Source: Bifidobacterium amazonense
GTDB taxonomy: Bacteria > Actinomycetota > Actinomycetes > Actinomycetales > Bifidobacteriaceae
Direction: 5' to 3'
Assembly: GCF_018555435.2 (NCBI RefSeq)
Contig: NZ_JAFEJT020000001.1
Coordinates: 62,001-126,000 of the forward strand
DNA: 64,000 nt
The notes beneath the pieces are model-generated. The model was given only the letters and a program-made list of their open reading frames with translations. It did no database searches and had not been told where the DNA came from. Shown here one piece after another: positions 37,794 to 46,965 of the stretch (position 1 is the stretch's first letter; each line of letters opens with the position of its first letter). The position numbers were made by a program, and so were the translations under genes.

Positions 37794-38735
37794 ATGACCG
37801 ACATCGCAGCAACTGACGCCGTGGCGGGGCGCGCCGGATATCTGGTCGGCGTGGACATCGGCGGCACCAAGATCGAGGCCGTGCTCATCGGCCCGGACGG
37901 GCGCGTCGTCGCGTCCCGCCGCGTGCCCGCGCGCCGTGGAGGCGACAACGTGCTCGACGACGTCGCCTCGCTGGTGCGAGGCGTGGCGGGCGACCGGTTC
38001 GCCGACGTGGCCCACGTGGGCATCGGCACGCCCGGACGGGTCGATGCGGCGACGGGGCGGATCGCCAACGTCGTCAACCTCGACATCGACGAACTGGATC
38101 TCGGATCGCTCGTCTCCGGCCGTCTCGGCGGCATCCCAGTCCACGTCGACAACGACGTGAACGCGGCGGCCGTGGGCGCGGCGCGCGTGCTGTGCGGCGA
38201 CGATCTGTCCGGCACCGTCGCCTTCCTCAACTTCGGCACGGGACTTGCGGCCGGCGTGCTCGTCGACGGCGTGCTGCAGCACGGCTACAGCGGCGCGGCC
38301 GGCGAGGTCGGACATGTGCCGGTCGACCCGAACCGGTTCGACTGCCCGTGCGGTCAGCGCGGATGTTTGGAGACCGTATGCTCCGGCGCGTCCGTGGCGC
38401 GATTGTGGCCGACGGCTGACGGCCGGCCGCCGATGCCCGATCTCATCGCTGCCACCCGCCGCGGCGACGGCGAGGCGCGGCGCGTGCTCGCCATGGTGAC
38501 GCACGCGATCGGCGACACGCTGCAGATCGTCGCCCAATCCGTCGACCCGCGGCTGATCGTCATCGGCGGCGGCATGGCGAAGACCGGCGGGCCGCTGCTC
38601 GAGGTGATCCTTGACGAACTGCACGCGCGCGAGTCGGCCTGTCCGTTCCTGAAAGGGCTGGATCTGGGCGCCCGATTGCGGCTGGCGCCGGTGGATGCGC
38701 CGGTCGGCGCGATCGGCGCCGCCTGGGCGTCGTAG
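37794..38735 (+). CDS. ROK-family sugar kinase (glucokinase or GlcNAc kinase)
   Basis: A 313-residue ROK kinase without a DNA-binding domain. ATP-binding DIGGTK lies near residue 21, the sugar-binding DNDVNAAAVGA near 119 with catalytic Asp, FGTGLAAG follows, and the zinc-binding ROK signature reads FDCPCGQRGCLETVCSG. AAGGAAGGGGAG precedes the ATG. It lies 57 bases after galT in the place where lnpD is usually found and next to nagR/nagB/nagA, so GlcNAc 6-phosphorylation, the step needed before NagA, is a reasonable role. A glucokinase role is equally compatible with the sequence. Confidence 0.87.
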   Translation: MTDIAATDAVAGRAGYLVGVDIGGTKIEAVLIGPDGRVVASRRVPARRGGDNVLDDVASLVRGVAGDRFADVAHVGIGTPGRVDAATGRIANVVNLDIDELDLGSLVSGRLGGIPVHVDNDVNAAAVGAARVLCGDDLSGTVAFLNFGTGLAAGVLVDGVLQHGYSGAAGEVGHVPVDPNRFDCPCGQRGCLETVCSGASVARLWPTADGRPPMPDLIAATRRGDGEARRVLAMVTHAIGDTLQIVAQSVDPRLIVIGGGMAKTGGPLLEVILDELHARESACPFLKGLDLGARLRLAPVDAPVGAIGAAWAS

Positions 38736-38821
38736 TCGCGAAACATCGCCGGCTCCGGCTTCTCAGATGTGCGGTGAAGTGGATGTGACCGCGGCGCATT
38801 CATTTCGATCGTTCTCGTTGA

Positions 38822-38855
38822 GACGGCTCCCTCTTCGGTTGAAGAGGGAGCCGTC
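38822..38855. terminator. Bidirectional hairpin between ROK kinase and nagR
   Basis: A perfect 15-bp stem, GACGGCTCCCTCTTC with its complement, loop GGTT, lies between two convergent genes. It carries the recurrent GGCTCCC arm. T tracts are weak on both sides. Confidence 0.78.
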
Positions 38856-38876
38856 ATCTCATATGTGGTGTTGCGG

Positions 38877-40016
38877 TCAGTGCGATTCGATGTGGTTGCG
38901 CACCACGGCGATCGCGCCGCCGCGCAGCGTGATGTCCGCGCCGCACTGGCACCGGCGGATGACGGTGCGCGCATGGAACGTCGACTCCGTGGTCAGATCG
39001 AGCCGGTGCTGCGCGGCCTCGAGGAACGTGTTGTTGACGATGTCCGGCGGGCCGTACACGCACACGTCGGCGATGTCGAGCAGTCCGACCGGCATCGCCA
39101 GGGCGGCGGCGAACCGTTGCGCCGCGTCCCGGATGACGTCCGGCCGCTCGTCCTTCGCCACGGCGCGCATCCGCTCGCGCAACGCATCCACCGACAGCAT
39201 CATCTCCATGCAGCCGCGTTTGCCGCACGGGCACAGCGGCCCGTTCTCCGGATCGATCGAGATGTGGCCGATCTCGCCGCCGGCATGGTGCTCGCCGACC
39301 ACCGTCACATCGTCGATGAGCGTGGCCGCGCCGATGCCATGGTCGAACTTGACGAACAGCAGGTTGGGTCCGGCCTGGCCGAAGAACCGCTCGGTGAGCA
39401 TCTCGCTGATCACGTCGTTGGTGATGACGACCGGCACGTCGAAGCGGGCCTCCAACAGGCCGCGCAGGTCGACGTCGTGCCAGCCGAGCGCCGAGGACTC
39501 GCGGATCACGCCCGACTGGATCACGCCCGGCACGGCGATGCCGATGCCGATGACCGCCTCGAGCGTGTCGGTGGCCAGCTGGTCGACCAGCTGGATGATC
39601 GCGTCCGCGTCGATGCGGTTGTCGGGTCCGAGTGCGATCTCCATGCGCTGCTGGGGCAGGCCGAGCAGATCGGTGACCGCGCCCTGGATCAGATGCGCCT
39701 GCGACAGGTCGAGGCTGATGATGCGCAGCCGCGTGGTGTCGATGCTCAGCAGCGTGCCGCGCTTGCCCTTGCCGGTGGACGTCTCGTGGCCGCTCTCGCG
39801 GATCAGGCCCTCGGCGAGCATGTCGTTGACCACGTCGGAGACGGCCACGCGCGACAGGCCGGTGAGCCGGCCCAGATCGGCGCGCGAGTACCGGTTCGTG
39901 GGGAAGAGCAGACTGAACATGAGCGAACGGTTGTTGCGCCGCACGTCGGAGGGGCTGGCCTTGGCGGTCTTTCCCGGCGTATGCAGCGGGAATGCCGCGT
40001 GGATGTGGTCGTTCAT
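38877..40016 (-). CDS. nagR: ROK-family regulator, NagR-like
   Basis: A 379-residue ROK repressor divergent from nagB. The helix-turn-helix spans about residues 40-75 (SRADLGRLTGLSRVAVSDVV), and the C-terminal ROK domain has the zinc motif GPLCPCGKRGCMEMM near residues 265-280 after GHISIDPE. Position beside nagB/nagA and near the lnp operon matches the bifidobacterial NagR, reported to control GlcNAc and lacto-N-biose genes; the gene symbol rests on this position. The start ATG at 40016 has AGGGGCGG upstream. It is clearly a different protein from the ROK regulator at 26687. Confidence 0.85.
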   Translation of the reverse strand: MNDHIHAAFPLHTPGKTAKASPSDVRRNNRSLMFSLLFPTNRYSRADLGRLTGLSRVAVSDVVNDMLAEGLIRESGHETSTGKGKRGTLLSIDTTRLRIISLDLSQAHLIQGAVTDLLGLPQQRMEIALGPDNRIDADAIIQLVDQLATDTLEAVIGIGIAVPGVIQSGVIRESSALGWHDVDLRGLLEARFDVPVVITNDVISEMLTERFFGQAGPNLLFVKFDHGIGAATLIDDVTVVGEHHAGGEIGHISIDPENGPLCPCGKRGCMEMMLSVDALRERMRAVAKDERPDVIRDAAQRFAAALAMPVGLLDIADVCVYGPPDIVNNTFLEAAQHRLDLTTESTFHARTVIRRCQCGADITLRGGAIAVVRNHIESH

Positions 40017-40085
40017 GGTGCCGCCCCTGTCCGTGTTGTATGCGCCGCGTATTTCGCCGTGCGACGTCTATGGTAGGTCATCTTT

Positions 40086-40096
40086 GACAAACTGTC
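40086..40096. promoter_or_regulatory. GACA-AAC-TGTC palindrome in nagR-nagB intergenic region
   Basis: An 11-base inverted repeat lies 70 bases before nagR within an AT-richer stretch of a 295-base divergent promoter region. It is a candidate NagR operator. A second AT-rich block (40158-40195, ATTATGTAAGTATCATTAAC) probably holds the nagB promoter; its -10 could be TATCAT. Confidence 0.4.
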
Positions 40097-40311
40097 TTTC
40101 TATTGTAGCCTCTCCGACCTTTGCGACAGTCCGACAAACGCCGATAGATGGCGGATTTTCAATTATGTAAGTATCATTAACAATTAAGGATGTCGATGAT
40201 GCCATTGCAGGTCGGCAACCCCACGCAAACAGTGGAATAAGTACCGGTGTCGCATGCCCAGGCGCGTCCGTGCATGATCGGACGGCACCGCAGGAAGGAA
40301 AGGATGCTCCA

Positions 40312-41124
40312 ATGACGGAAGTCATCATCGTCAAGAACGAGGACGAAGCCGGCGCGATCTACGGCCGCTGCGTCGCGGACCTCATCAAGGCCAAGCCCGA
40401 CGCGGTGCTGGGTCTCGCCACCGGCTCCAGCCCGCTGGCCGCCTACAAGGCGCTCGCCAAGATCGTCAAGGACGAGTCCATCGACGTGAGCCAGGTGCGC
40501 GGCTTCGCGCTCGACGAATACCTCGGTCTGCCGCTGACCCACCCGGAGTCCTACCACTCCACCATCCACCGCACCGTCGTCGAGCCCCTCGGCCTCGACC
40601 CGGCCAAGGTCCACGTGCCCGGCGACGTGCTTGAGGGCGCCCCGCTGGAGGACGGCGACAAGATCGCCGCCGCCGGCCCGGCGTATGATGCGGCGATCGA
40701 GGCCGCGGGCGGCATCGACGTGCAGATCCTCGGCATCGGCACCGACGGCCACATCGGCTTCAACGAGCCCGGCTCCTCCCTCGCCTCCGGCACGCGCGTG
40801 AAGACCCTGGCCGAGCAGACCCGCGTCGACAACGCGCGCTTCTTCGACGACGACATCAACCAGGTGCCCACCCACTGCATCACGCAGGGCATCGGCACGG
40901 TGCTCAAGGCCCGCCATCTGGTGCTGCTGGCGTTCGGTTCGGGCAAGGCCGAGGCCATCGAGGAGACCATCGAGGGAGGCGTGTCCGCATTCTGCCCGGC
41001 CAGCGCGCTCCAGCTGCACCCGCACGCGACCGTCATCATCGACGAGGACGCCGCGTCGCGTCTGCGCCACAAGGACTACTACCGCTACGCGTTCGAGCAC
41101 AAGCCGGCCTGGCAGGGCATCTGA
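40312..41124 (+). CDS. nagB: Glucosamine-6-phosphate deaminase
   Basis: A 270-residue cytosolic isomerase/deaminase converting glucosamine 6-phosphate to fructose 6-phosphate and ammonia. LGLATGSSPLAAYKAL is the phosphate loop, FALDEYLGLP holds the catalytic Asp68-Glu69 pair, and GTDGHIGFNEPGSS holds His147 and the following Glu. GGAAAGGA precedes the ATG at 40312. Length is as expected for the family. It receives GlcNAc-derived carbon from GH5_18, GH85 products and lnpA, and is probably repressed by the divergent NagR. Confidence 0.96.
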   Translation: MTEVIIVKNEDEAGAIYGRCVADLIKAKPDAVLGLATGSSPLAAYKALAKIVKDESIDVSQVRGFALDEYLGLPLTHPESYHSTIHRTVVEPLGLDPAKVHVPGDVLEGAPLEDGDKIAAAGPAYDAAIEAAGGIDVQILGIGTDGHIGFNEPGSSLASGTRVKTLAEQTRVDNARFFDDDINQVPTHCITQGIGTVLKARHLVLLAFGSGKAEAIEETIEGGVSAFCPASALQLHPHATVIIDEDAASRLRHKDYYRYAFEHKPAWQGI

Positions 41125-41148
41125 TACCTGATGCGATCCGTGCGTTGA

Positions 41149-41170
41149 CGGGCTCCTTGCGGGGAGCCCG
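41149..41170 (+). terminator. Hairpin between nagB and nagA
   Basis: An 8-bp stem CGGGCTCC/GGAGCCCG with a 6-base loop followed by TTT lies 24 bases after nagB. It may reduce read-through into nagA, or end nagB transcripts if nagA has its own promoter. Confidence 0.6.
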
Positions 41171-41215
41171 TTTCGCGTACGCGGAAAGTTATGACCTACA
41201 TGGAAAGGGAGTCGC

Positions 41216-42475
41216 ATGACTGAAACACGAGAACAGACCGTCGCCCGCGTAACGGCCGCGCTGACCGGCAAACCGTCGCCCGTCGCGATCCATCGTGCGC
41301 GCAAAATCGACGCGCGTGGCGTACAGGACCACTACTGGGTCGTCGCCGACGCTCAGGGCGTGATCGTCGCCACCGGCACCGACGAGGAATCGTTCGAATC
41401 CGCCTGCCGCTCGGTCGGCATCGACCCGGCCGACGAGAACGCGATCATCGACGCCGATGGACGCGTGCTCACGCCGGGTTACGTCGACATCCACGCGCAC
41501 GGCGCATGGGAGAAGTCGTTCGACGACGGCCCCGACGGCATCGACGTCGCGCGGGCCGGCCACGCCGTGCACGGCACGACCCGACAGGTGCTCTCGCTGA
41601 TCACCAACCCGGTCGGCGTGATCCGCCGCAACCTCGGCAACGTGCGGGCCAAGATGGACGAGCGTCCCGACATCCTCGGCGCGCATCTGGAAGGCCCGTT
41701 CCTCGCGCTCGCGCGCAAGGGCGCGCATGACCCGGAATGCCTCAAGGACCCGGTGCCCGAACTCGTCGACGAGCTGCTCGAATCCGCCGACGGCTGCATC
41801 CGGCAGATCACCATCGCGCCCGAACTGCCGCACGGCATCAGCGCGATCAAACAGTTCGCCGCGGCCGGCGTCGTGCCGGCGGTCGGCCACTGCGACGCCG
41901 ACTACGAGACCGCCAAGCAAGGCTTCGACGCGGGCGCCGGCATCATGACGCACATGTTCAACGCGATGAACGGCCTGCATCACCGCGAACCCGGCCCGAT
42001 CCCGGCCGCCGCCGAGGATCCGCGCGTCACGATCGAGCTCATCAACGACGGCTTCCACGTGCAGAACCCGATGGTCCGGCTGGGCTTCGGACTGGCGCCG
42101 CACCGCATCGCGTTCGTCACCGACGCGATGGCCGCCACCGACTGCCCGGACGGCGCGTACAAGCTCGGCGCGCTCGACGTGAACGTGGTCGACGGCCACG
42201 CCCGGCTCGTCTCCAACGGTGCGATCGCCGGATCGACGCTGCTGCTTGAGGTCGCCGTGCGGCGTGCGGTGCTGGAGCTCGGCTTCGACGCGCCCGCCGC
42301 CGTGGAGGCCGCGACGCTCACCCCGGCCCGCGTGCTCGGTCTCGACCGGCCGAACGCGATCACCGGCGCGCCGCTGGGCCTGATCGCCCCCGGCTACGCC
42401 GCCGACCTGCTGCTCACCGACCCGGCCGCCTGGACGGTCGAACAGGTGTGGTGCGCCGGCCGCAAGCTGAAGTAG
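41216..42475 (+). CDS. nagA: N-acetylglucosamine-6-phosphate deacetylase
   Basis: A 419-residue amidohydrolase that removes acetate from GlcNAc 6-phosphate, giving glucosamine 6-phosphate for NagB. The metal motif HAH is at His93 and His95 (GYVDIHAHGAW). HLEGPFLALARKGAH supplies the Glu metal ligand; GHCDADYETAKQGFDAG and THMFNAMNGLHHREPG supply the downstream His residues, and FVTDAMAATDCPDG the catalytic Asp. AAAGGGAG precedes the ATG. It ends before a strong hairpin. Confidence 0.95.
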   Translation: MTETREQTVARVTAALTGKPSPVAIHRARKIDARGVQDHYWVVADAQGVIVATGTDEESFESACRSVGIDPADENAIIDADGRVLTPGYVDIHAHGAWEKSFDDGPDGIDVARAGHAVHGTTRQVLSLITNPVGVIRRNLGNVRAKMDERPDILGAHLEGPFLALARKGAHDPECLKDPVPELVDELLESADGCIRQITIAPELPHGISAIKQFAAAGVVPAVGHCDADYETAKQGFDAGAGIMTHMFNAMNGLHHREPGPIPAAAEDPRVTIELINDGFHVQNPMVRLGFGLAPHRIAFVTDAMAATDCPDGAYKLGALDVNVVDGHARLVSNGAIAGSTLLLEVAVRRAVLELGFDAPAAVEAATLTPARVLGLDRPNAITGAPLGLIAPGYAADLLLTDPAAWTVEQVWCAGRKLK

Positions 42476-42916
42476 GTCCGTATGCAGCCGCGTGCGTGGC
42501 TGCAGTAAGGGCGACAGGGGAGGGGCGTCCCGCACGCGGGGCGCCCCTCCCGTCGTATCGGATAATGCGGCTTTTCGTATTCTGATGTGTGGGGATTCGT
42601 CGTCGTAGTGGTCGTTCGCTTGTCTCGGCCTCGCGCGCATCGCGATACCGGGACCACGTGGACGTCCGTGATAATAAACTTACGCGTGTCAAATGCGGAG
42701 GGGTGGTATGAGGCCGTTGTCTCATGAGGGCGTCTCAGCATGTGGGCATGTTGGCGGAAGTGTTTTTGGATTCCTCAAAAGGTTGCAATTCCGCCATTGT
42801 TAAGGTCGAGCAGAAGCGGTTTAGTAACGAGCGATGTCTGGAATGGAAACCGAAAGTTAACACGAGAGCTTCATAGTCGGCTCCAATCCAAGTCGCCCCA
42901 ATGGTAAGGGGCGGCC
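42476..42916 (+). other. Long intergenic region between nagA and peptide ABC operon
   Basis: These 441 bases hold no convincing gene. A strong GC hairpin, the likely nagA terminator, lies at 42518-42551. The rest is AT-richer than its surroundings. A possible promoter has -35 TTGTTA (42797-42802) and -10 TTTAGT (42820-42825) with a 17-base spacer, about 90 bases before the binding-protein gene. The stretch GCGGTTTAG at 42817-42825 is a half-site of the CTAAA-N4-TTTAG operator, without the other arm. Open frames here on the minus strand have no Shine-Dalgarno and no recognisable content. Confidence 0.6.
42518..42551 (+). terminator. nagA terminator
   Basis: The stem GGGAGGGGCG/CGCCCCTCCC (42518-42527, 42542-42551), extended inward by further pairs, lies 43 bases after the stop codon. 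No T tract. Confidence 0.7.
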
Positions 42917-44566
42917 ATGAAGAGAGGATTCGAAGTGAAGAACAAGAAACTGCTCGCGGCCGTCGCATCGGTCGCGGCCGTCGCGTCCCTCGCCGCGTGC
43001 GGCGGCGTGAAGGACGACGGCTCCACCACCGCCGCAAGCGGCAACGCCATCACCGTCGGCACCACCGACAAGATCGTCAGCGTCGATCCGGCCGGCTCGT
43101 ACGACAACGGCTCGTACGCCGTGCAGATCCAGATCTTCCCGTTCCTGTACGCGCAGGACTACAACACCTCCGAGCTCAGCCCGGACATCGCCGCCGACGA
43201 CGGCACCTGGAACGACGACGGCACCGAGTTCACCGTCAAGCTCAAGTCCGGCCTCAAGTTCGCCAACGGCCACGACCTGACCTCCTCCGACGTCAAGTTC
43301 TCCTACGACCGCGTCAAGACCATCAACGACGAGAACGGCCCGAGCTCGCTGCTGGCCAACATCGAATCCGTCGAGGCCCCCGACGACACCACCGTCGTGT
43401 TCAAGGACTCCGTGCCGTTCGACGTGACCCTCAAGCAGGTGCTCTCCAGCCCGGCGGGCCCGATCGTCGACGAGGAGGTCTTCGACGCCGACAAGCTCAC
43501 CGACGCCGACACCATCGTCAAGGGCAACGCCTTCGCCGGCCCGTACAAGCTCACCTCGTTCAAGATGAACGAGACCGCCGGCTACGAGAAGAACGACTCC
43601 TACGAGGGCCTGACCCCGGCCAAGAACGACGCCGTGCAGGTCAAGTACTTCGCCGACGCCTCCAACCTCAAGCTCGCCGTGCAGCAGGGCCAGATCGACG
43701 TGGCCTACCGCTCCCTGACCCCGACCGACATCGAGGACCTGTCCAAGGACTCCAAGGTCAAGGTCGTCAAGGGCCCGGGCGGCGAGGAGCGCTTCATGGT
43801 CTTCAATTTCAAGATCCAGCCGTACGGCGAATCCCAGCCCGACGCGGACGCCGCCAAGGCCAAGGCGGTGCGCCAGGCCGTGGCCAACCTCATCGACCGC
43901 GAGGAGCTGAGCGAGAAGGTCTACAAGGGCACCTACACGCCGATGTACTCCTTCATCCCGGACGGCCTCGCCGGCCACGAGGACACCCTCAAGTCCGCCT
44001 ACGGCGACGGCAACGGCAAGCCCAGCGCCGAGAAGGCCAAGAAGGTCCTCGAGGACGCGGGCGTCAGCACGCCGGTCGACCTCAAGCTCCAGTACAACCC
44101 CGACCACTACGGCTCCTCCTCCGCCGACGAGTACGCGGCCATCAAGACCCAGCTCGAAGAGGACGGCCTGTTCAAGGTCGACCTGCAGTCCACCGAATGG
44201 ACCCAGTACAGCTCCGAGCGCAACGTCACCGACGATTCCGACGGCTCCTACCCGGTCTACCAGCTCGGCTGGTTCCCGGACTACTCCGACCCGGACAACT
44301 ACCTGTCCCCGTTCTTCCGCGAAGGCAACTTCGTCAACAACGGCTACTCCAACCAGGAGGTCAACGACCTGATCGTCAAGCAGGCCGGTGAGAAGGACGC
44401 CACCGCCCGCGAGGAGATCCTCAAGCAGATCCAGCAGATCGAGACCGACGATCTGTCCACCCTGCCGCTGCTGCAGGGCGCGCAGGTGGCCGTCACCGGC
44501 GCCGACGTCAGCGGCGTCGTGCTCGACGCCTCCTTCCGCTTCCGCTACGCCTCGGTGACCAAGTAA
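42917..44566 (+). CDS. Peptide ABC transporter substrate-binding lipoprotein
   Basis: A 549-residue family 5 (OppA/DppA-type) solute-binding lipoprotein. The signal peptide has the lipobox SLAAC (Cys28), followed by the mature domain beginning near AITVGTTDKIVSVDPAGS and the family block FANGHDLTSSDVKFSYDRV. Two starts are possible: ATG 42917 with GGGG upstream, or GTG 42935 with GAGAGGATTCGAA upstream; both leave an intact signal peptide. It heads an operon of two permeases and one fused ATPase. Ligand is probably an oligopeptide; glycopeptide uptake is conceivable given the neighbouring N-glycan and GlcNAc genes but not shown. Confidence 0.9.
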   Translation: MKRGFEVKNKKLLAAVASVAAVASLAACGGVKDDGSTTAASGNAITVGTTDKIVSVDPAGSYDNGSYAVQIQIFPFLYAQDYNTSELSPDIAADDGTWNDDGTEFTVKLKSGLKFANGHDLTSSDVKFSYDRVKTINDENGPSSLLANIESVEAPDDTTVVFKDSVPFDVTLKQVLSSPAGPIVDEEVFDADKLTDADTIVKGNAFAGPYKLTSFKMNETAGYEKNDSYEGLTPAKNDAVQVKYFADASNLKLAVQQGQIDVAYRSLTPTDIEDLSKDSKVKVVKGPGGEERFMVFNFKIQPYGESQPDADAAKAKAVRQAVANLIDREELSEKVYKGTYTPMYSFIPDGLAGHEDTLKSAYGDGNGKPSAEKAKKVLEDAGVSTPVDLKLQYNPDHYGSSSADEYAAIKTQLEEDGLFKVDLQSTEWTQYSSERNVTDDSDGSYPVYQLGWFPDYSDPDNYLSPFFREGNFVNNGYSNQEVNDLIVKQAGEKDATAREEILKQIQQIETDDLSTLPLLQGAQVAVTGADVSGVVLDASFRFRYASVTK

Positions 44567-44611
44567 GGCAACGGGCCCACAGGCCCCGCCCCAGCCACCA
44601 TTCAGGCTCAT

Positions 44612-44644
44612 GTTGGCTCCCCTTCGCCACGAAGGGGAGCCAAC
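44612..44644 (+). terminator. Attenuator hairpin after the peptide-binding protein gene
   Basis: A perfect 14-bp stem, GTTGGCTCCCCTTC with its complement, loop GCCAC, lies 45 bases after the stop and before the permease genes. It has no T tract, and fits differential expression of binding protein and permeases, as between gltA and gltB. Confidence 0.7.
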
Positions 44645-44681
44645 CCGTCTTGCGACCACACCCTCGACCAAGGAGCAACGC

Positions 44682-45767
44682 GTGTCAGACAACGCCACAG
44701 CGGCCTCCACCACGTCGGCGAAGAAACCGAAGAAGAACCGCCTGTCCGGCGGGTTCTTCCGATTCGTGCTGACGCGGTTCCTGCTGATCATCCCCACAGT
44801 ATTCATCCTCGTCACCATCGTGTTCTTCGTGATGCGCGCCACCGGCGATCCGATCTCCGCCGCGCTCGGCGGACGACTCACCCCCGCCGAACTGCAGAAG
44901 CGCATCCATGCGGCCGGCTACGACCGCCCGCTCATCGTGCAGTACCTCGACTATCTCGGAGGCCTGCTGCACGGCGACCTGGGCACCACGCTCACCGACA
45001 ACCAGCCGGTCATCACCATCCTCGTACGCTACGGCGCGGCCACGTTCGAACTCGCGTTCCTCAGCCTGATCGTCGCGCTCATCGTCGGCATCGGACTCGG
45101 CCGTCTCGCCGCCAAGCACCGCGACCACGCCGCCGACGCCGGCATCCGCGTGTTCGCCATCCTGTGCTACGCCACGCCGGTCTTCTTCCTCGGCCTCGTG
45201 CTCAAGCTCATCTTCGCCGTCTGGCTCAACCTGCTGCCGACGTCCGGCCGCTCGAACCTCGCCAGCGAAATGCAGTTCCAGCGCCTCGTCTCGCCGACCG
45301 GCTTCTACATCATCGACGCGCTGCAGCTGGGCGACATGACCGTGCTCGTCGACGTGCTGCGCCACGCCGTGCTGCCGGCGCTCGCGCTCGGCCTGCTCAC
45401 CGCCGGCGTGTTCATCCGCCTCGTGCGCACCAACGTGATCTCCACCTACACCTCCGGCTATGTGGAGGCCGCACGCTCCCGCGGCGTGTCCGAAAAGCGC
45501 CTGCTCGACAAGCACGCCTGGCGCCCCGCGCTCATCCCGATCATCACCGTCATGGGCATGCAGATCGCGCTGATGCTCGCCGGCGCCGTGCTCACCGAAA
45601 CCACCTTCGAATGGAAGGGCCTGGGCTTCATGCTGTCCAACTACCTCAAGGCGCGCGACTTCGTGGCCGTGCAGGGCATCGTGATCCTCATCGCCATCAT
45701 CGTGGCCGTGGTGAACTTCATCGTCGACGTGATCAGCGCGCTGATCGACCCGAGAGTGAGGTACTGA
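44682..45767 (+). CDS. Peptide ABC transporter permease (OppB/DppB type)
   Basis: A 361-residue permease with about six membrane helices; the first (FLLIIPTVFILVTIVFFVM) follows a Lys-rich N-terminus and the DppB-type periplasmic segment. The EAA-like loop is YVEAARSRGVSEKRLLDKHA near residues 265-285. The start is GTG at 44682, chosen because AAGGAG lies 8 bases before it and the frame upstream runs through the terminator-like stem. It ends one base before the next permease start. Confidence 0.9.
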   Translation: MSDNATAASTTSAKKPKKNRLSGGFFRFVLTRFLLIIPTVFILVTIVFFVMRATGDPISAALGGRLTPAELQKRIHAAGYDRPLIVQYLDYLGGLLHGDLGTTLTDNQPVITILVRYGAATFELAFLSLIVALIVGIGLGRLAAKHRDHAADAGIRVFAILCYATPVFFLGLVLKLIFAVWLNLLPTSGRSNLASEMQFQRLVSPTGFYIIDALQLGDMTVLVDVLRHAVLPALALGLLTAGVFIRLVRTNVISTYTSGYVEAARSRGVSEKRLLDKHAWRPALIPIITVMGMQIALMLAGAVLTETTFEWKGLGFMLSNYLKARDFVAVQGIVILIAIIVAVVNFIVDVISALIDPRVRY

Positions 45768-45768
45768 C

Positions 45769-46965
45769 ATGACCGAAAGCACCGCAACCAAAGTCGGCGT
45801 GCCCGGCGACCAGCGGCTCGGCGACCTCAAGGTCAACAAGCCGACCCCGTGGTACGAGAAGCTGCCCGTCGTGCGCGACCTCAAGATCGCCGTCGGCTGG
45901 CAGAAGGGCATGCTCGTCACCGGCCTCGTGATCACCGCCGCGTTCATCCTGCTGGCGCTGTTCGCGCCAGTCATCGCGCCGTACGGATACGCGCAGATGA
46001 AGGACGCCTCCGGCAGGTCGTTCCCGACGCAGTCCGCGCCGAGCGCCGAGCACATCTGGGGCACCACCGTCGGCGGCTACGACGTGTTCAGCCGCACCGT
46101 GTGGGGCGCGCGCACCGCGATCATCGCCATCATCATCGCCGTCGTGCTCTCCATCTTCGCCGGCGTGCTGCTGGGCCTGGTCTCCGGCTACTTCGGCGGC
46201 TGGGTCGACCGCGTGCTCGTCGTCGTGGCCGACGCCATCTACTCGTTCCCCTCGCTGCTGCTCGCCATCCTCATGGCCATCATGATCTCCGGCGGCCAGT
46301 CCGGCCTGTGGAGCGGCATCCTCGCCTCCGGCATCTCCATCACCGTGGTCTACATCCCGCAGTACTTCCGCACGATCCGCGCCGAAGTGGTGCGCATCAA
46401 GAACTCCGCCTACGTGGAGTCCGCGAAGGTGGTGGGCGCCTCCACGTGGCGCATCATGACCCGCCACCTGCTCAAGAACTCGACCCGAACGCTGCCGGTC
46501 ATCCTCACGCTCAACTCGTCCGAGGCGATCCTCACCCTCGCCGGACTCGGCTTCCTCGGCTTCGGCATCGAACCGACCGCCGCGGCCGAATGGGGCTACG
46601 ACCTCAACCGCTCCGTGGCCGACGTGACCGCCGGCATCTGGTGGACGGCCGTCTTCCCCGGCATGGCGATCGTGCTCATCGTGCTCGGCATCACGCTGGT
46701 CGGCGAATCCCTCAACGACCTGGCCGATCCGCGACTGCGCGCCCGCAAGTCCGCGGGCGAGGTCATCGGATCGATCGAGGACACGTCCGTCGACCCGAAC
46801 CAGAAGCCGTCCGCGCGCAACGAGGTCGTCGCCGAACTCGACGCGGCCAAGAACCCGCTGGCCGCCACGCACGAGGCGGCCACCGTGACCGACCGGGACC
46901 CGTCGTTCGTCGCCTCCGAATGGACCGGCGAAGGCAAGGCCGGCGAGGGCAAGGAGCAGCAATGA
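45769..46965 (+). CDS. Peptide ABC transporter permease (OppC/DppC type)
   Basis: A 398-residue permease, longer than usual because of a 45-residue charged N-terminal tail and a hydrophilic C-terminal tail of about 75 residues after the last helix. The membrane domain starts GMLVTGLVITAAFILLALFAP; the DppC hallmark HIWGTTVGGYDVFSRTVWGA follows, and the EAA loop reads YVESAKVVGASTWRIMTRHL near residues 215-235. It starts one base after the partner permease and its stop overlaps the ATPase start. Confidence 0.9.
   Translation: MTESTATKVGVPGDQRLGDLKVNKPTPWYEKLPVVRDLKIAVGWQKGMLVTGLVITAAFILLALFAPVIAPYGYAQMKDASGRSFPTQSAPSAEHIWGTTVGGYDVFSRTVWGARTAIIAIIIAVVLSIFAGVLLGLVSGYFGGWVDRVLVVVADAIYSFPSLLLAILMAIMISGGQSGLWSGILASGISITVVYIPQYFRTIRAEVVRIKNSAYVESAKVVGASTWRIMTRHLLKNSTRTLPVILTLNSSEAILTLAGLGFLGFGIEPTAAAEWGYDLNRSVADVTAGIWWTAVFPGMAIVLIVLGITLVGESLNDLADPRLRARKSAGEVIGSIEDTSVDPNQKPSARNEVVAELDAAKNPLAATHEAATVTDRDPSFVASEWTGEGKAGEGKEQQ

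Noticed and set aside
42394-42741. Minus-strand open frames in the nagA-peptide operon gap
   Set aside because: No Shine-Dalgarno, unusual composition compared with neighbours and overlap with the nagA end and its terminator stem.
42817-42825. GCGGTTTAG as a LacI operator before the peptide-binding protein gene
   Set aside because: Only one half of the palindrome is present; the left arm CTAAA is missing.
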